A stretch of DNA of 55,314 bases from Clostridium saccharobutylicum DSM 13864. GTDB taxonomy: Bacteria; Bacillota; Clostridia; Clostridiales; Clostridiaceae. Below, piece by piece: positions 7,852 to 14,057 of the stretch. Location of the stretch: NCBI RefSeq assembly GCF_000473995.1, contig NC_022571.1, forward strand, positions 5,052,501 to 5,107,814, given 5' to 3'. The notes beneath the pieces were generated by a model. It did no database searches. It was given only the letters and a program-made list of their open reading frames with translations, and was not told where the DNA came from. Made by a program: the position numbers and the translations under genes. Every line of letters starts with the position of its first letter. The stretch's first letter is position 1.

Positions 7852-8022
7852 GAATAGAAGATAGATGTTAGAACCCTGGGAAGTCTTAAAGACTTATACC
7901 CGTAAAATAGCGTATCATTCCATCAGGTAGAATTCTATGTTTAGCTGGTTGGGTTTCCCTTGGGGAATTACCCATGTCACAAACAAGGTTATAAACTATC
8001 TGATAGAGTGGAAGTTCTATTC
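7852..8022 (+). ncRNA. Candidate IS110 bridge RNA
   Basis: The roughly 170 bases before the transposase fold into an ordered set of stems. An outer stem gaatagaa (7852-7859)/ttctattc (8015-8022) closes the region. A 5' hairpin ggg-aagtc/gactt-ccc spans 7878-7901. A 9-bp stem atcaggtag (7922-7930)/ctatctgat (7996-8004) encloses a long hairpin, tgggtttccc (7950-7959) with gggaattaccca (7963-7974). Size, position upstream of the recombinase frame and the presence of large internal loops fit the bridge RNAs known for IS110 elements such as IS621. Guide loops cannot be assigned without the element ends. Confidence 0.55.
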
Positions 8023-8050
8023 TATCTCTAAAATTTAATTTAAAGGATAT

Positions 8051-8380
8051 ATATATACAATATCTAAATTTTTTTATAGTCCTGTAGTAGGAATTGATGT
8101 TTCAGCTGATTTTTCATATGCTGCAATACTCGCACCGAATGGTGATATCTATAAGAAACTCTTTAAGGTAAAGCATGATGTCAATGGTTTCAACCACTTA
8201 GTTAATGAAATAAAAAAAGTGGAAGAAGAGTTTAACATGAAAACTGCAATTTTCATGGAGTCCACTGGTGTGTACCACTTCTCTCTTTTCCACTATCTTA
8301 ATAAATATTTTGATAACACATTTGTTATCAATCCACTCGTTACTAAGTCTAACAAAAATGGAGACATAAGAAATAAGTAA
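8051..8380 (+). pseudogene. IS110-family transposase, N-terminal fragment with lost start codon
   Basis: The frame from 8051 reads IYTISKFFYSPVVGIDVSAD, then FSYAAILAPNGDIYKKLF and, near its end, TAIFMESTGVYHFSLFHYLN and FVINPLVTKSNKNGDIRNK before TAA. This is the RuvC-like DEDD_Tnp_IS110 domain: GIDVS carries the first catalytic Asp and MESTGVY the catalytic Glu. Full proteins have about 400 residues; here the frame stops where KVKNDK..DA should follow, so the last two Asp residues are gone. The expected start codon reads ATA. AAAGGA lies just upstream as a relic ribosome binding site. It cannot encode an active recombinase. Confidence 0.85.
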
Positions 8381-8433
8381 TAAATTTATAGTTATAACCG
8401 AATTCATTTTATTTACTTGTTATCCTTTATTTA

Positions 8434-8490
8434 TGATACGGTTCTCCGTATCAATGGCAAATTATAACCCTTTTTTATCCAAAATGGATA
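8434..8490. other. Two small hairpins between the IS110 remnant and the Rpn-like tail
   Basis: tgatacgg (8434-8441) pairs perfectly with ccgtatca (8446-8453) around a four-base loop, and tatcca (8476-8481) pairs with tggata (8485-8490). They may stop minus-strand transcription from the downstream genes or be remains of the insertion sequence's right end. Neither has a T tract in the right place. Confidence 0.35.
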
Positions 8491-8517
8491 CCTATTACGA
8501 TATCCCTTAACTCTTAC

Positions 8518-8775
8518 TTAGTTAGTTATTGATTTTCTGATAATATTAACTTGAAATTCAGTAAGACCTGTTAATTTCGCTATTAGTTCGTCTGACATTC
8601 CCTCTTTTATTGCAATTTTAGCTGTTTCTATTGCTTGTTCTTCTTTTCCTTCTATCTTACCTTTTTCGATTCCATCTTGAACCAGCATTTCTCCTAATTT
8701 TGTCATACTTATCTCCTCCTTTACTTTTTCCAAATCCTTTTCGTCTAAAAATTTATCTGCAAATGCATATAGCAT
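8518..8775 (-). pseudogene. C-terminal tail of an Rpn-family (PD-(D/E)XK transposase-like) nuclease
   Basis: The 85-residue frame MLYAFADKFLDEKDLEKVKE.. SMTKLGEMLVQDGIEKGKIEGKEEQ..KEGMSDELIAKLTGLTEFQV resembles the helical tail of Rpn/PDDEXK-transposase proteins, which end with a charged EGKxEGxEE stretch and a small helix-turn-helix-like unit. The nuclease domain (about 200 residues) is absent. The ATG at 8775 has no good ribosome binding site and overlaps the preceding gene by 23 bases. It may be a dead fragment, or a short protein translated by coupling. Internally initiated C-terminal Rpn fragments have been described as inhibitors in E. coli, so a function is not excluded. Confidence 0.5.
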
Positions 8776-8941
8776 TTTCTTTAATTACAATATCTCCATC
8801 TTTGTCATACATTGATATTACTTTTACATTATATTTATTCCTGTCTGTAATAAAGTAATCATCATCTTCTATGCTTACTTTATTATATATTTTGCAATAG
8901 CTCATCTCTTTTATTATTTTGGTTTCAGTCTGCTTTGCCAT
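8753..8941 (-). CDS. Small hypothetical protein in Rpn-tail operon
   Basis: This 62-residue protein is unrecognised. It starts MAKQTETKIIKEMSYCKIYN and contains an acidic, beta-rich middle (SIEDDDYFITDRNKYNVKVI, then SMYDKDGDIVIKE). A ribosome binding site AAAGGAGATG sits before the ATG at 8941 and lies across the end of the preceding gene (five-base gap), so the two are probably translated together. The last bases overlap the Rpn-like tail in another frame; a frameshift joining the two is possible but not shown. No signal peptide or membrane segment. Confidence 0.55.
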   Translation of the reverse strand: MAKQTETKIIKEMSYCKIYNKVSIEDDDYFITDRNKYNVKVISMYDKDGDIVIKENAICICR

Positions 8942-8946
8942 TTCAA

Positions 8947-9297
8947 TTACATCTCCTTTTCTATTAGAATTTCATGAAGCTCCTTAGTTGAAAACACTAC
9001 AATGGAATAATCATCGGATAATAGAAAAAGTGACGAATGGTAATCAATACCATCATCACTCTTTATAATATCTGTATATTCTGGAAGTAGTCCTCTTATA
9101 TTATTAGCTTTTATTTCTGCAACATCTTCTTTTGATTCCAATAGTGCTATATATCCTCCTAAGTCTTTGTCTACATCTCTAGTAACACCATAGTTATCGT
9201 CTAGTAATGTTATTATTTCTTCTGCTTCTTTTAGTATTTCATTTGAGTATTTTTCTTTTAGTTCTTCTAGTTGTCCTTTTTTGTACAGTTTTATCAT
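8947..9297 (-). CDS. Hypothetical 116-residue protein, first gene of the Rpn-tail operon
   Basis: I do not recognise the family. The protein begins MIKLYKKGQLEELKEKYSNE, is helical and strongly acidic in its first 60 residues (EILKEAEEIITLLDDNYG), then more mixed (YHSSLFLLSDDYSIVVFSTKELHE). There is no signal peptide. TAAGGAGGAATAAAG directly precedes the ATG at 9297, an excellent ribosome binding site, so the gene is very likely expressed. It heads a minus-strand operon with the next two frames and is divergent from the DUF262 nuclease gene, with a 183-base shared upstream region. Confidence 0.6.
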   Translation of the reverse strand: MIKLYKKGQLEELKEKYSNEILKEAEEIITLLDDNYGVTRDVDKDLGGYIALLESKEDVAEIKANNIRGLLPEYTDIIKSDDGIDYHSSLFLLSDDYSIVVFSTKELHEILIEKEM

Positions 9298-9425
9298 CTT
9301 TATTCCTCCTTAAAATATATAAAAGAAACCTCAAATCCTTATTGTTTCAAGACTCCTCTACTTATTATTCCATTACTATAATATATTTTTATTGTTATTA
9401 CTTTAATATCATATACATTTAAATC

Positions 9426-9464
9426 CATATGCTGTAATATATAATCATAATATATTAGCATATG
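9426..9464. promoter_or_regulatory. Imperfect palindrome upstream of the DUF262 gene
   Basis: catatgct-gt-aatata (9426-9441) pairs with tatattagcatatg (9451-9464): 14 bp with a two-base bulge and a nine-base loop. It ends seven bases before the GGAGGAATATC ribosome binding site. It may be an operator, or a leader hairpin that modulates translation. Confidence 0.45.
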
Positions 9465-9480
9465 TAAATGGAGGAATATC

Positions 9481-11448
9481 ATGACAGAGCAATTGATGTC
9501 ATTATCTAAAATTTTTACTGAACAAATATTCAGAATTCCTGATTATCAAAGAGGTTACTCTTGGACTATAAAAGAAGTTCAAGATTTTTGGAATGACTTA
9601 TTAAGATTACAAGAAAATAAGAATCACTATGTTGGAGTATTAACTCTAGAACCAGTAGACTCAGCCAAATACAAAACATGGATTGATGATACTTGGCTAA
9701 TAGATTCAAAACGATTTGTTCCCTATTTTGTTGTAGATGGACAACAACGATTAACCACATCTATTCTGCTTATTCATTCTATTATAGAAATTATGGAACA
9801 GCGTAATATAAATAAACTTAATTATACATCTCAAGAGGAAATAAGCAGACGTTTTATCTTTGACTCAAAAGATGAAAACAAGTCTAGAACATACATATTT
9901 GGCTATGAAAATGAGAATCCTAGTTATGAATATCTCATTAATAAAATTTTCAAACAAAAAACTCAGACTAGTTCACATATTGAAGAAACAATTTACACAT
10001 CAAATTTAAGAGATGCAAAAGATTTTTTTATGAATAAACTTAATTTAATATCTAATACTAAAGATTTAGAAAGTATTTATACTAAAATTACACAGCACTT
10101 CTTATTTAATTTATATGTTATTTCTTCTGATATAGATGTATTTGTAACCTTTGAAACTATGAATAACAGAGGAAAACCTTTATCTCACTTAGAATTACTA
10201 AAAAATAGACTAATTTATTTATCAACTTTATTTAAAACCAATGATAATGATAAAAAGCGATTAAGAAGAAATATAAATGAATGTTGGAAGGATATTTATC
10301 ATTTACTTGGCAAAAATAAAGATAACAAATTATTAGATGATGACTTTTTAAATGCTCATTTTAAATTTTATTTTTGTAATGAACTTAAAAAAATTATGGA
10401 CAAGCATAGTAACTACCGATATTTACGTAGTGCTAATGAAATACAACAAAATTATTTACTTGAAGAATATTTTATTCCTCTAAATGTAATCAACGATAAA
10501 CTAAAAATAGAGGAAATTTTTAATTATATAGAAAGTATGAAAAGTAGTATTACAATATGGGAATACATAAATAATCCACTATCATCAAACTTTAGTGATG
10601 ATGTAAAAGAATATATTAATAAAATAAATTATATAATAACATATTGTAGCAGATACTATCGGTCAGGTGTGACAGTATTTTTATTAGCATGTTTGGATAT
10701 GAACGAAAGTGATAAGGATATACTCAATTTATTAAAATTATTAGAGCGATACTTATTTTTAATGCTATTCTATCCTAGCGAAGTGTTAGAAGGTAATCAT
10801 ACTTTTGAAATTGATTTTGAACAGATTGTATTAAAATTAAATAAATCTGAAACTAATCTTACTAAAATAATAGATAGAATTGAAAAGACTTCTAATCAAA
10901 TTATTACAGCAACTGATAATAAAAAATTAATCATGTATTATTCTAGATGCGGTTTCTATCATACTAATTGGTTACGATATTTTTTATGTGAATACGAAAC
11001 AAGTTTAATGAAACAAAGTAAAAACAAAGTCTCAAAATTAGATAGAGATTTGTATTTCATTCAACCATATGACTCTATAGAACATATATATCCTCAAAAC
11101 TCACATAATCAATATTGGTTAAGAATGTTTAAGAATTTTTCGACCAAAGAACGAAGTAGTCTAAAATGCTCATTAGGTAACTTTGTCGGTATATCAAAAC
11201 CCAAAAATGGTAAATTAGGTAACAAATCTTTTCCTGATAAAAAATATAATTTAGAAAATTCATTAGGATATAAATATGGAAGCTATGCAGAAATAGAATT
11301 AACTAACTACGAAGATTGGAGTGCCAATGAAATCTTAAGCAGAGGAATTAAGTTAGTGAATTTTCTTATAACTAGATGGAATATTAAAATTGGCTCTTCA
11401 AAAAAGAGTGAAAAAAAAGATTTTCTAGGGTTATCCTTTCTTAAATGA
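9481..11448 (+). CDS. DUF262-DUF1524 (GmrSD-like) putative defence nuclease
   Basis: The 655-residue protein joins an N-terminal DUF262 (ParB/sulfiredoxin-like NTP-binding) domain to a C-terminal DUF1524 His-Me-finger nuclease domain, the architecture of single-chain GmrSD-type modification-dependent restriction enzymes. Residues 19-28 read IPDYQRGYSW and 86-90 DGQQR, the hallmark DUF262 motifs. FETMNNRGKPLSHLELLKNR lies near 225. DSIEHIYPQN at 531-540 holds the nuclease histidine, followed by SLGNFVG and a GNKSFPDKK segment. All expected key residues are present, so it looks active. GGAGGAATATC precedes the ATG. Targets could be glucosylated or otherwise modified phage DNA, but related DUF262/DUF1524 proteins also act in other defence systems; specificity cannot be inferred. 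Confidence 0.85.
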   Translation: MTEQLMSLSKIFTEQIFRIPDYQRGYSWTIKEVQDFWNDLLRLQENKNHYVGVLTLEPVDSAKYKTWIDDTWLIDSKRFVPYFVVDGQQRLTTSILLIHSIIEIMEQRNINKLNYTSQEEISRRFIFDSKDENKSRTYIFGYENENPSYEYLINKIFKQKTQTSSHIEETIYTSNLRDAKDFFMNKLNLISNTKDLESIYTKITQHFLFNLYVISSDIDVFVTFETMNNRGKPLSHLELLKNRLIYLSTLFKTNDNDKKRLRRNINECWKDIYHLLGKNKDNKLLDDDFLNAHFKFYFCNELKKIMDKHSNYRYLRSANEIQQNYLLEEYFIPLNVINDKLKIEEIFNYIESMKSSITIWEYINNPLSSNFSDDVKEYINKINYIITYCSRYYRSGVTVFLLACLDMNESDKDILNLLKLLERYLFLMLFYPSEVLEGNHTFEIDFEQIVLKLNKSETNLTKIIDRIEKTSNQIITATDNKKLIMYYSRCGFYHTNWLRYFLCEYETSLMKQSKNKVSKLDRDLYFIQPYDSIEHIYPQNSHNQYWLRMFKNFSTKERSSLKCSLGNFVGISKPKNGKLGNKSFPDKKYNLENSLGYKYGSYAEIELTNYEDWSANEILSRGIKLVNFLITRWNIKIGSSKKSEKKDFLGLSFLK

Positions 11449-11468
11449 TAATGTTTAATAAATAATAA

Positions 11469-11511
11469 AAAATTCATATAACTGCTTTTTAGTTATATGA
11501 ATTTTTTATCC
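11469..11511 (+). terminator. Terminator after the DUF262 gene
   Basis: A 15-bp stem aaaattcatataact/agttatatgaatttt with a seven-base loop is followed by T-rich sequence; it also lies ahead of the convergent rlmH stop. Confidence 0.8.
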
Positions 11512-11531
11512 AATTTTAGTAAATTTGGCAT

Positions 11532-12011
11532 TTACTTATGATATGGTTCACCCTTCATTATCCTAAATCCCCTATAAATTTGTTCCAAAAGCATAACTCT
11601 GAAAAGTTGGTGTGGAAATGTCATCTTTGAGAAACATAATTTATAATTAGCTCTAACTAAAACACTTTTTGAAATTCCAAGACTTCCTCCTATTATAAAA
11701 GCAACATTAGAATTTCCAATTACACCTAAGTTATGTATATAATCTGAAAACTCTTGTGAAGTTAGTTGCTTCCCACATAAATCCATTGCTACTACAAACA
11801 TATTATCTTTAATTTTATTTAATATTGCTTGCCCTTCTTTTTCCTTAATTGCTTCCTCTTCTTTTTCAGAAGCATTATCTGGTGTTTTTTCATCTGCAAT
11901 TTCTATTATATCTAGTTTACAATACCTATTTAGTCTCTTAGAATACTCTTCTATAGCATCTTTTAAATATTTTTCTTTTAGTTTTCCAACAGTAATTATA
12001 GTAATATTCAT
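11532..12011 (-). CDS. rlmH: 23S rRNA pseudouridine(1915) N3-methyltransferase RlmH
   Basis: RlmH is a SPOUT (trefoil-knot) dimer that methylates pseudouridine 1915 in helix 69 of 23S rRNA on the assembled ribosome. The 159-residue product, the usual length, starts MNITIITVGKLKEKYLKDAI. It has ALDLxGKxLSSEEFA-type sequence (VVAMDLCGKQLTSQEFSDYI), the SAM-binding knot FIIGGSLGISKSV and the conserved C-terminus LEQIYRGFRIMKGEPYHK. The ATG at 12011 is preferred over an in-frame TTG at 12029, which lies inside a perfect hairpin. Translation signals are poor (GTAAGAAAG), and the hairpin begins 11 bases upstream. Confidence 0.96.
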   Translation of the reverse strand: MNITIITVGKLKEKYLKDAIEEYSKRLNRYCKLDIIEIADEKTPDNASEKEEEAIKEKEGQAILNKIKDNMFVVAMDLCGKQLTSQEFSDYIHNLGVIGNSNVAFIIGGSLGISKSVLVRANYKLCFSKMTFPHQLFRVMLLEQIYRGFRIMKGEPYHK

Positions 12012-12021
12012 CTTTCTTACG

Positions 12022-12056
12022 TTATTCAATGAATTTTTAACAAATTCATTGAATAA
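12022..12056 (-). promoter_or_regulatory. Perfect 15-bp hairpin immediately upstream of rlmH
   Basis: ttattcaatgaattt (12022-12036) and aaattcattgaataa (12042-12056) form a perfect stem with a five-base loop, ending 10 bases before the rlmH start. It has no T tract in the rlmH direction, so it is unlikely to be a terminator of the MFS gene. It could act as an operator or an mRNA 5'-end structure. Confidence 0.55.
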
Positions 12057-12091
12057 TTCTCCCTTCAGTACTTTGAATTAATTTTATCTTT

Positions 12092-12132
12092 AGGCACAAT
12101 CAAATAAACTTGTTATTTATTTGATTGTGCCT
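12092..12132. terminator. 17-bp hairpin at the end of the MFS gene
   Basis: aggcacaatcaaataaa (12092-12108) pairs perfectly with tttatttgattgtgcct (12116-12132); the stem touches the MFS stop codon. It has no clean T tract on the minus strand, so it may work as an mRNA 3'-end stabiliser or a weak terminator. Confidence 0.55.
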
Positions 12133-13577
12133 TAAGCTTCTTTTATTTTTCTCTTTGCTCTTATTTTATATAGTCTATATGCAGTAAGAACTGCTCCAAT
12201 ACCACATATTATACCTGCTGCCACATAAACATACTGCATTCCATATACAAAAATATCATCTCTTCCTTCTATATATCCTGTAACATGATATCCTATCTTA
12301 CTACTCATTCGATTATATAAAAATGTAGTGGATAATGATACACCAAAAACCATTCCTAAATTTCTTACTAATGCATTTATGCTTCCTGCAATTCCAAGCT
12401 TATTCTTATCCACAGTAGACATAACTAACGAATTATTAGGAGATTGGAACATTCCATTACCTACGCTTATAACTGTTATAAATACAATTAGTAAACCCAA
12501 ATGAGAATATTGATTTAATATTGACATTAAAAATAATCCCAAACTAGTTCCTACAAGACCTAAGAATGTTAAAACTTCTGAACCTAATCTATCTGATACA
12601 TATCCACTCATAGGTGCAACAACTGATAATATTATTGGTGAAACCATCATTAAAATACCTGTAAGTGATGGTGTTAACTTCATAACATATTGCAAATAAA
12701 ATGGAAGAATTATATTTGAGCAGCTTATTGCTACAAAAGAAATAAATGCACAAAATACACTTAGTGAAAACAAGGAATTATTAAATATTTCGAGTTTTAT
12801 TAATGGTTGATCTATTTTCTTTTCAACTATTATAAATAAAATAAATAATACAAATGCAATTATAAAGCTCATAATAATAGCATTATTGTTAAAACCAATT
12901 TCTTTACCAAACGTTAATGCTCCAAATAATAATATCATAGCTAAACCAAACAACACTGCACCTTTTGCATCTAATTTTTCATTTACATTACTATCACTTT
13001 TTGGTAGTGTCTTCATTGCAAGAACAAATGCCAATACACCTATTGGTACATTTATTAAGAAAATATATTGCCAGCTTAAAGCTGATACTATTATCCCTCC
13101 TATTGGTGGACCTACCATTGAACCTAATGCTACAAATGTCCCGTTTACTCCTAGTGCTCTTCCTCTTTCATTACTAGGGAATGTATGTGTTATAATTCCA
13201 TGACTTGTTGACATAGTTCCTGCAGCACCTATAGCTTGAAGACCTCTCGAAATTACCAACATTACTAATGAATTAGATATTCCGCAGGTTAAAGATCCAA
13301 TTGTAAAAATCACAATCCCTGTTTTAAAAATTGTAGTTTTTCCTTTAATATCAGCTAATCTTCCAAATATAAGAATTGTTCCTACTATAACTATTAAATA
13401 ACTTGTGACTGCCCACTCTATAGATGCCATACTTACTGAAAGTTTTTCAGCCATGACAGGTAGCGCAACATTTACTATACTACTATCAAGAGTAGCCATA
13501 AATGTTAATAACACTATCGTGAGTAATATTATCCATCTTTTCTTATGTGCTCTATCATCATTCTCTACATTTTGCAT
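12132..13577 (-). CDS. MFS drug:H+ antiporter, DHA2 (EmrB/QacA) family
   Basis: This proton-driven exporter of the 14-helix DHA2 family sits in the cytoplasmic membrane. The 481-residue product has a charged cytoplasmic N-terminus, helix 1 near WIILLTIVLLTFMATLDSSI with the family motif D1-like LDSSIVNVALP, motif A GRLADIKGKTTIF after helix 2, and motif C GSMVGPPIGGIIV in helix 5. About 14 hydrophobic segments are evident. AGAAAGGA nine bases before the ATG at 13577 sets the start; the longer frame to 13613 is not supported. It is monocistronic, with a structured leader 85-165 bases upstream. Substrate unknown. Confidence 0.9.
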   Translation of the reverse strand: MQNVENDDRAHKKRWIILLTIVLLTFMATLDSSIVNVALPVMAEKLSVSMASIEWAVTSYLIVIVGTILIFGRLADIKGKTTIFKTGIVIFTIGSLTCGISNSLVMLVISRGLQAIGAAGTMSTSHGIITHTFPSNERGRALGVNGTFVALGSMVGPPIGGIIVSALSWQYIFLINVPIGVLAFVLAMKTLPKSDSNVNEKLDAKGAVLFGLAMILLFGALTFGKEIGFNNNAIIMSFIIAFVLFILFIIVEKKIDQPLIKLEIFNNSLFSLSVFCAFISFVAISCSNIILPFYLQYVMKLTPSLTGILMMVSPIILSVVAPMSGYVSDRLGSEVLTFLGLVGTSLGLFLMSILNQYSHLGLLIVFITVISVGNGMFQSPNNSLVMSTVDKNKLGIAGSINALVRNLGMVFGVSLSTTFLYNRMSSKIGYHVTGYIEGRDDIFVYGMQYVYVAAGIICGIGAVLTAYRLYKIRAKRKIKEA

Positions 13578-13662
13578 ATTTTTTTGTCCTTTCTGTATAT
13601 ATCTTTTGTACAATGCATGTTACTCACGTGAAAATAAATAACAATTCCAATTTGTCATGGAT

Positions 13663-13742
13663 ATTTTTCATCAGACAAGGAAGTAAATTGCCCTTATAGT
13701 GTGTCTATTAAGTCAATTTGTAGGCTCAGCATGATGAAAAAT
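13663..13742 (-). promoter_or_regulatory. Structured leader or operator upstream of the MFS exporter
   Basis: Three nested stems share one axis: outer atttttcatca (13663-13673)/tgatgaaaaat (13732-13742), middle aaattg (13685-13690)/caattt (13714-13719), inner cttatag (13693-13699)/ctattaag (13705-13712). The 80-base hairpin lies about 85 bases before the exporter start. I cannot match it to a known riboswitch. An unrelated inserted palindromic repeat is the main alternative. The remainder of 13743-13860 shows nothing. Confidence 0.4.
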
Positions 13743-13861
13743 AGATTGGCAAAGAGACTTTTTATTTATTTAAATACGCCTTAACTGCGTTTAAATCTAA
13801 ATTATAATATACTTTTATTATTTGCACAAATGAGATGATAATTCTTAAAACATAATAAATA

Positions 13862-13900
13862 TAATCCACAGTTTTTTACTTTTAAAAAAAATTATCCACA
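13862..13900. other. DnaA-box pair B
   Basis: TTATCCACA at 13892-13900 is perfect; TAATCCACA at 13862-13870 has one mismatch and the same orientation, 30 bp away. Confidence 0.5.
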
Positions 13901-13922
13901 AATTTATTATTATTATGTGAAA

Positions 13923-13955
13923 AAGTAGAGAGATTTAATAAAATCCTCTCTACTT
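13923..13955. terminator. Terminator downstream of the chemotaxis receptor gene
   Basis: aagtagagag (13923-13932) pairs with ctctctactt (13946-13955). It lies about 100 bases past the receptor stop codon on the minus strand and is AT-rich on both sides, so it could act in both directions. Confidence 0.65.
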
Positions 13956-14057
13956 CCTTTATATTTCTGTGAATTATTCTAACTAAGCTTTAATAAGTAT
14001 TGCAACTCTGACAACTTAATATTTGTTTTTTAACAAAGCTAATTATATTTTTATTTA

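Larger units (their letters stand above)
7852..8380 (+). mobile_element. Decayed IS110-family insertion sequence (left part)
   Basis: A structured non-coding left end is followed by the first 110 or so codons of a DEDD transposase. The C-terminal part and a recognisable right end are missing. IS110 elements lack terminal inverted repeats, so the exact left boundary cannot be set from sequence alone; the start given is the outermost paired base of the putative RNA. The region beyond 8381 shows no more transposase. Confidence 0.75.

Noticed and set aside
13624..13639. Possible third parS site (contains TCACGTGA)
   Set aside because: Only about 11 of 16 consensus positions match and the outer arms are not symmetric.
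13663..13742. Known riboswitch (guanidine, purine, THF, TPP or ZTP) ahead of the MFS gene
   Set aside because: None of the conserved core strings of these classes is present; only nested stems are seen.
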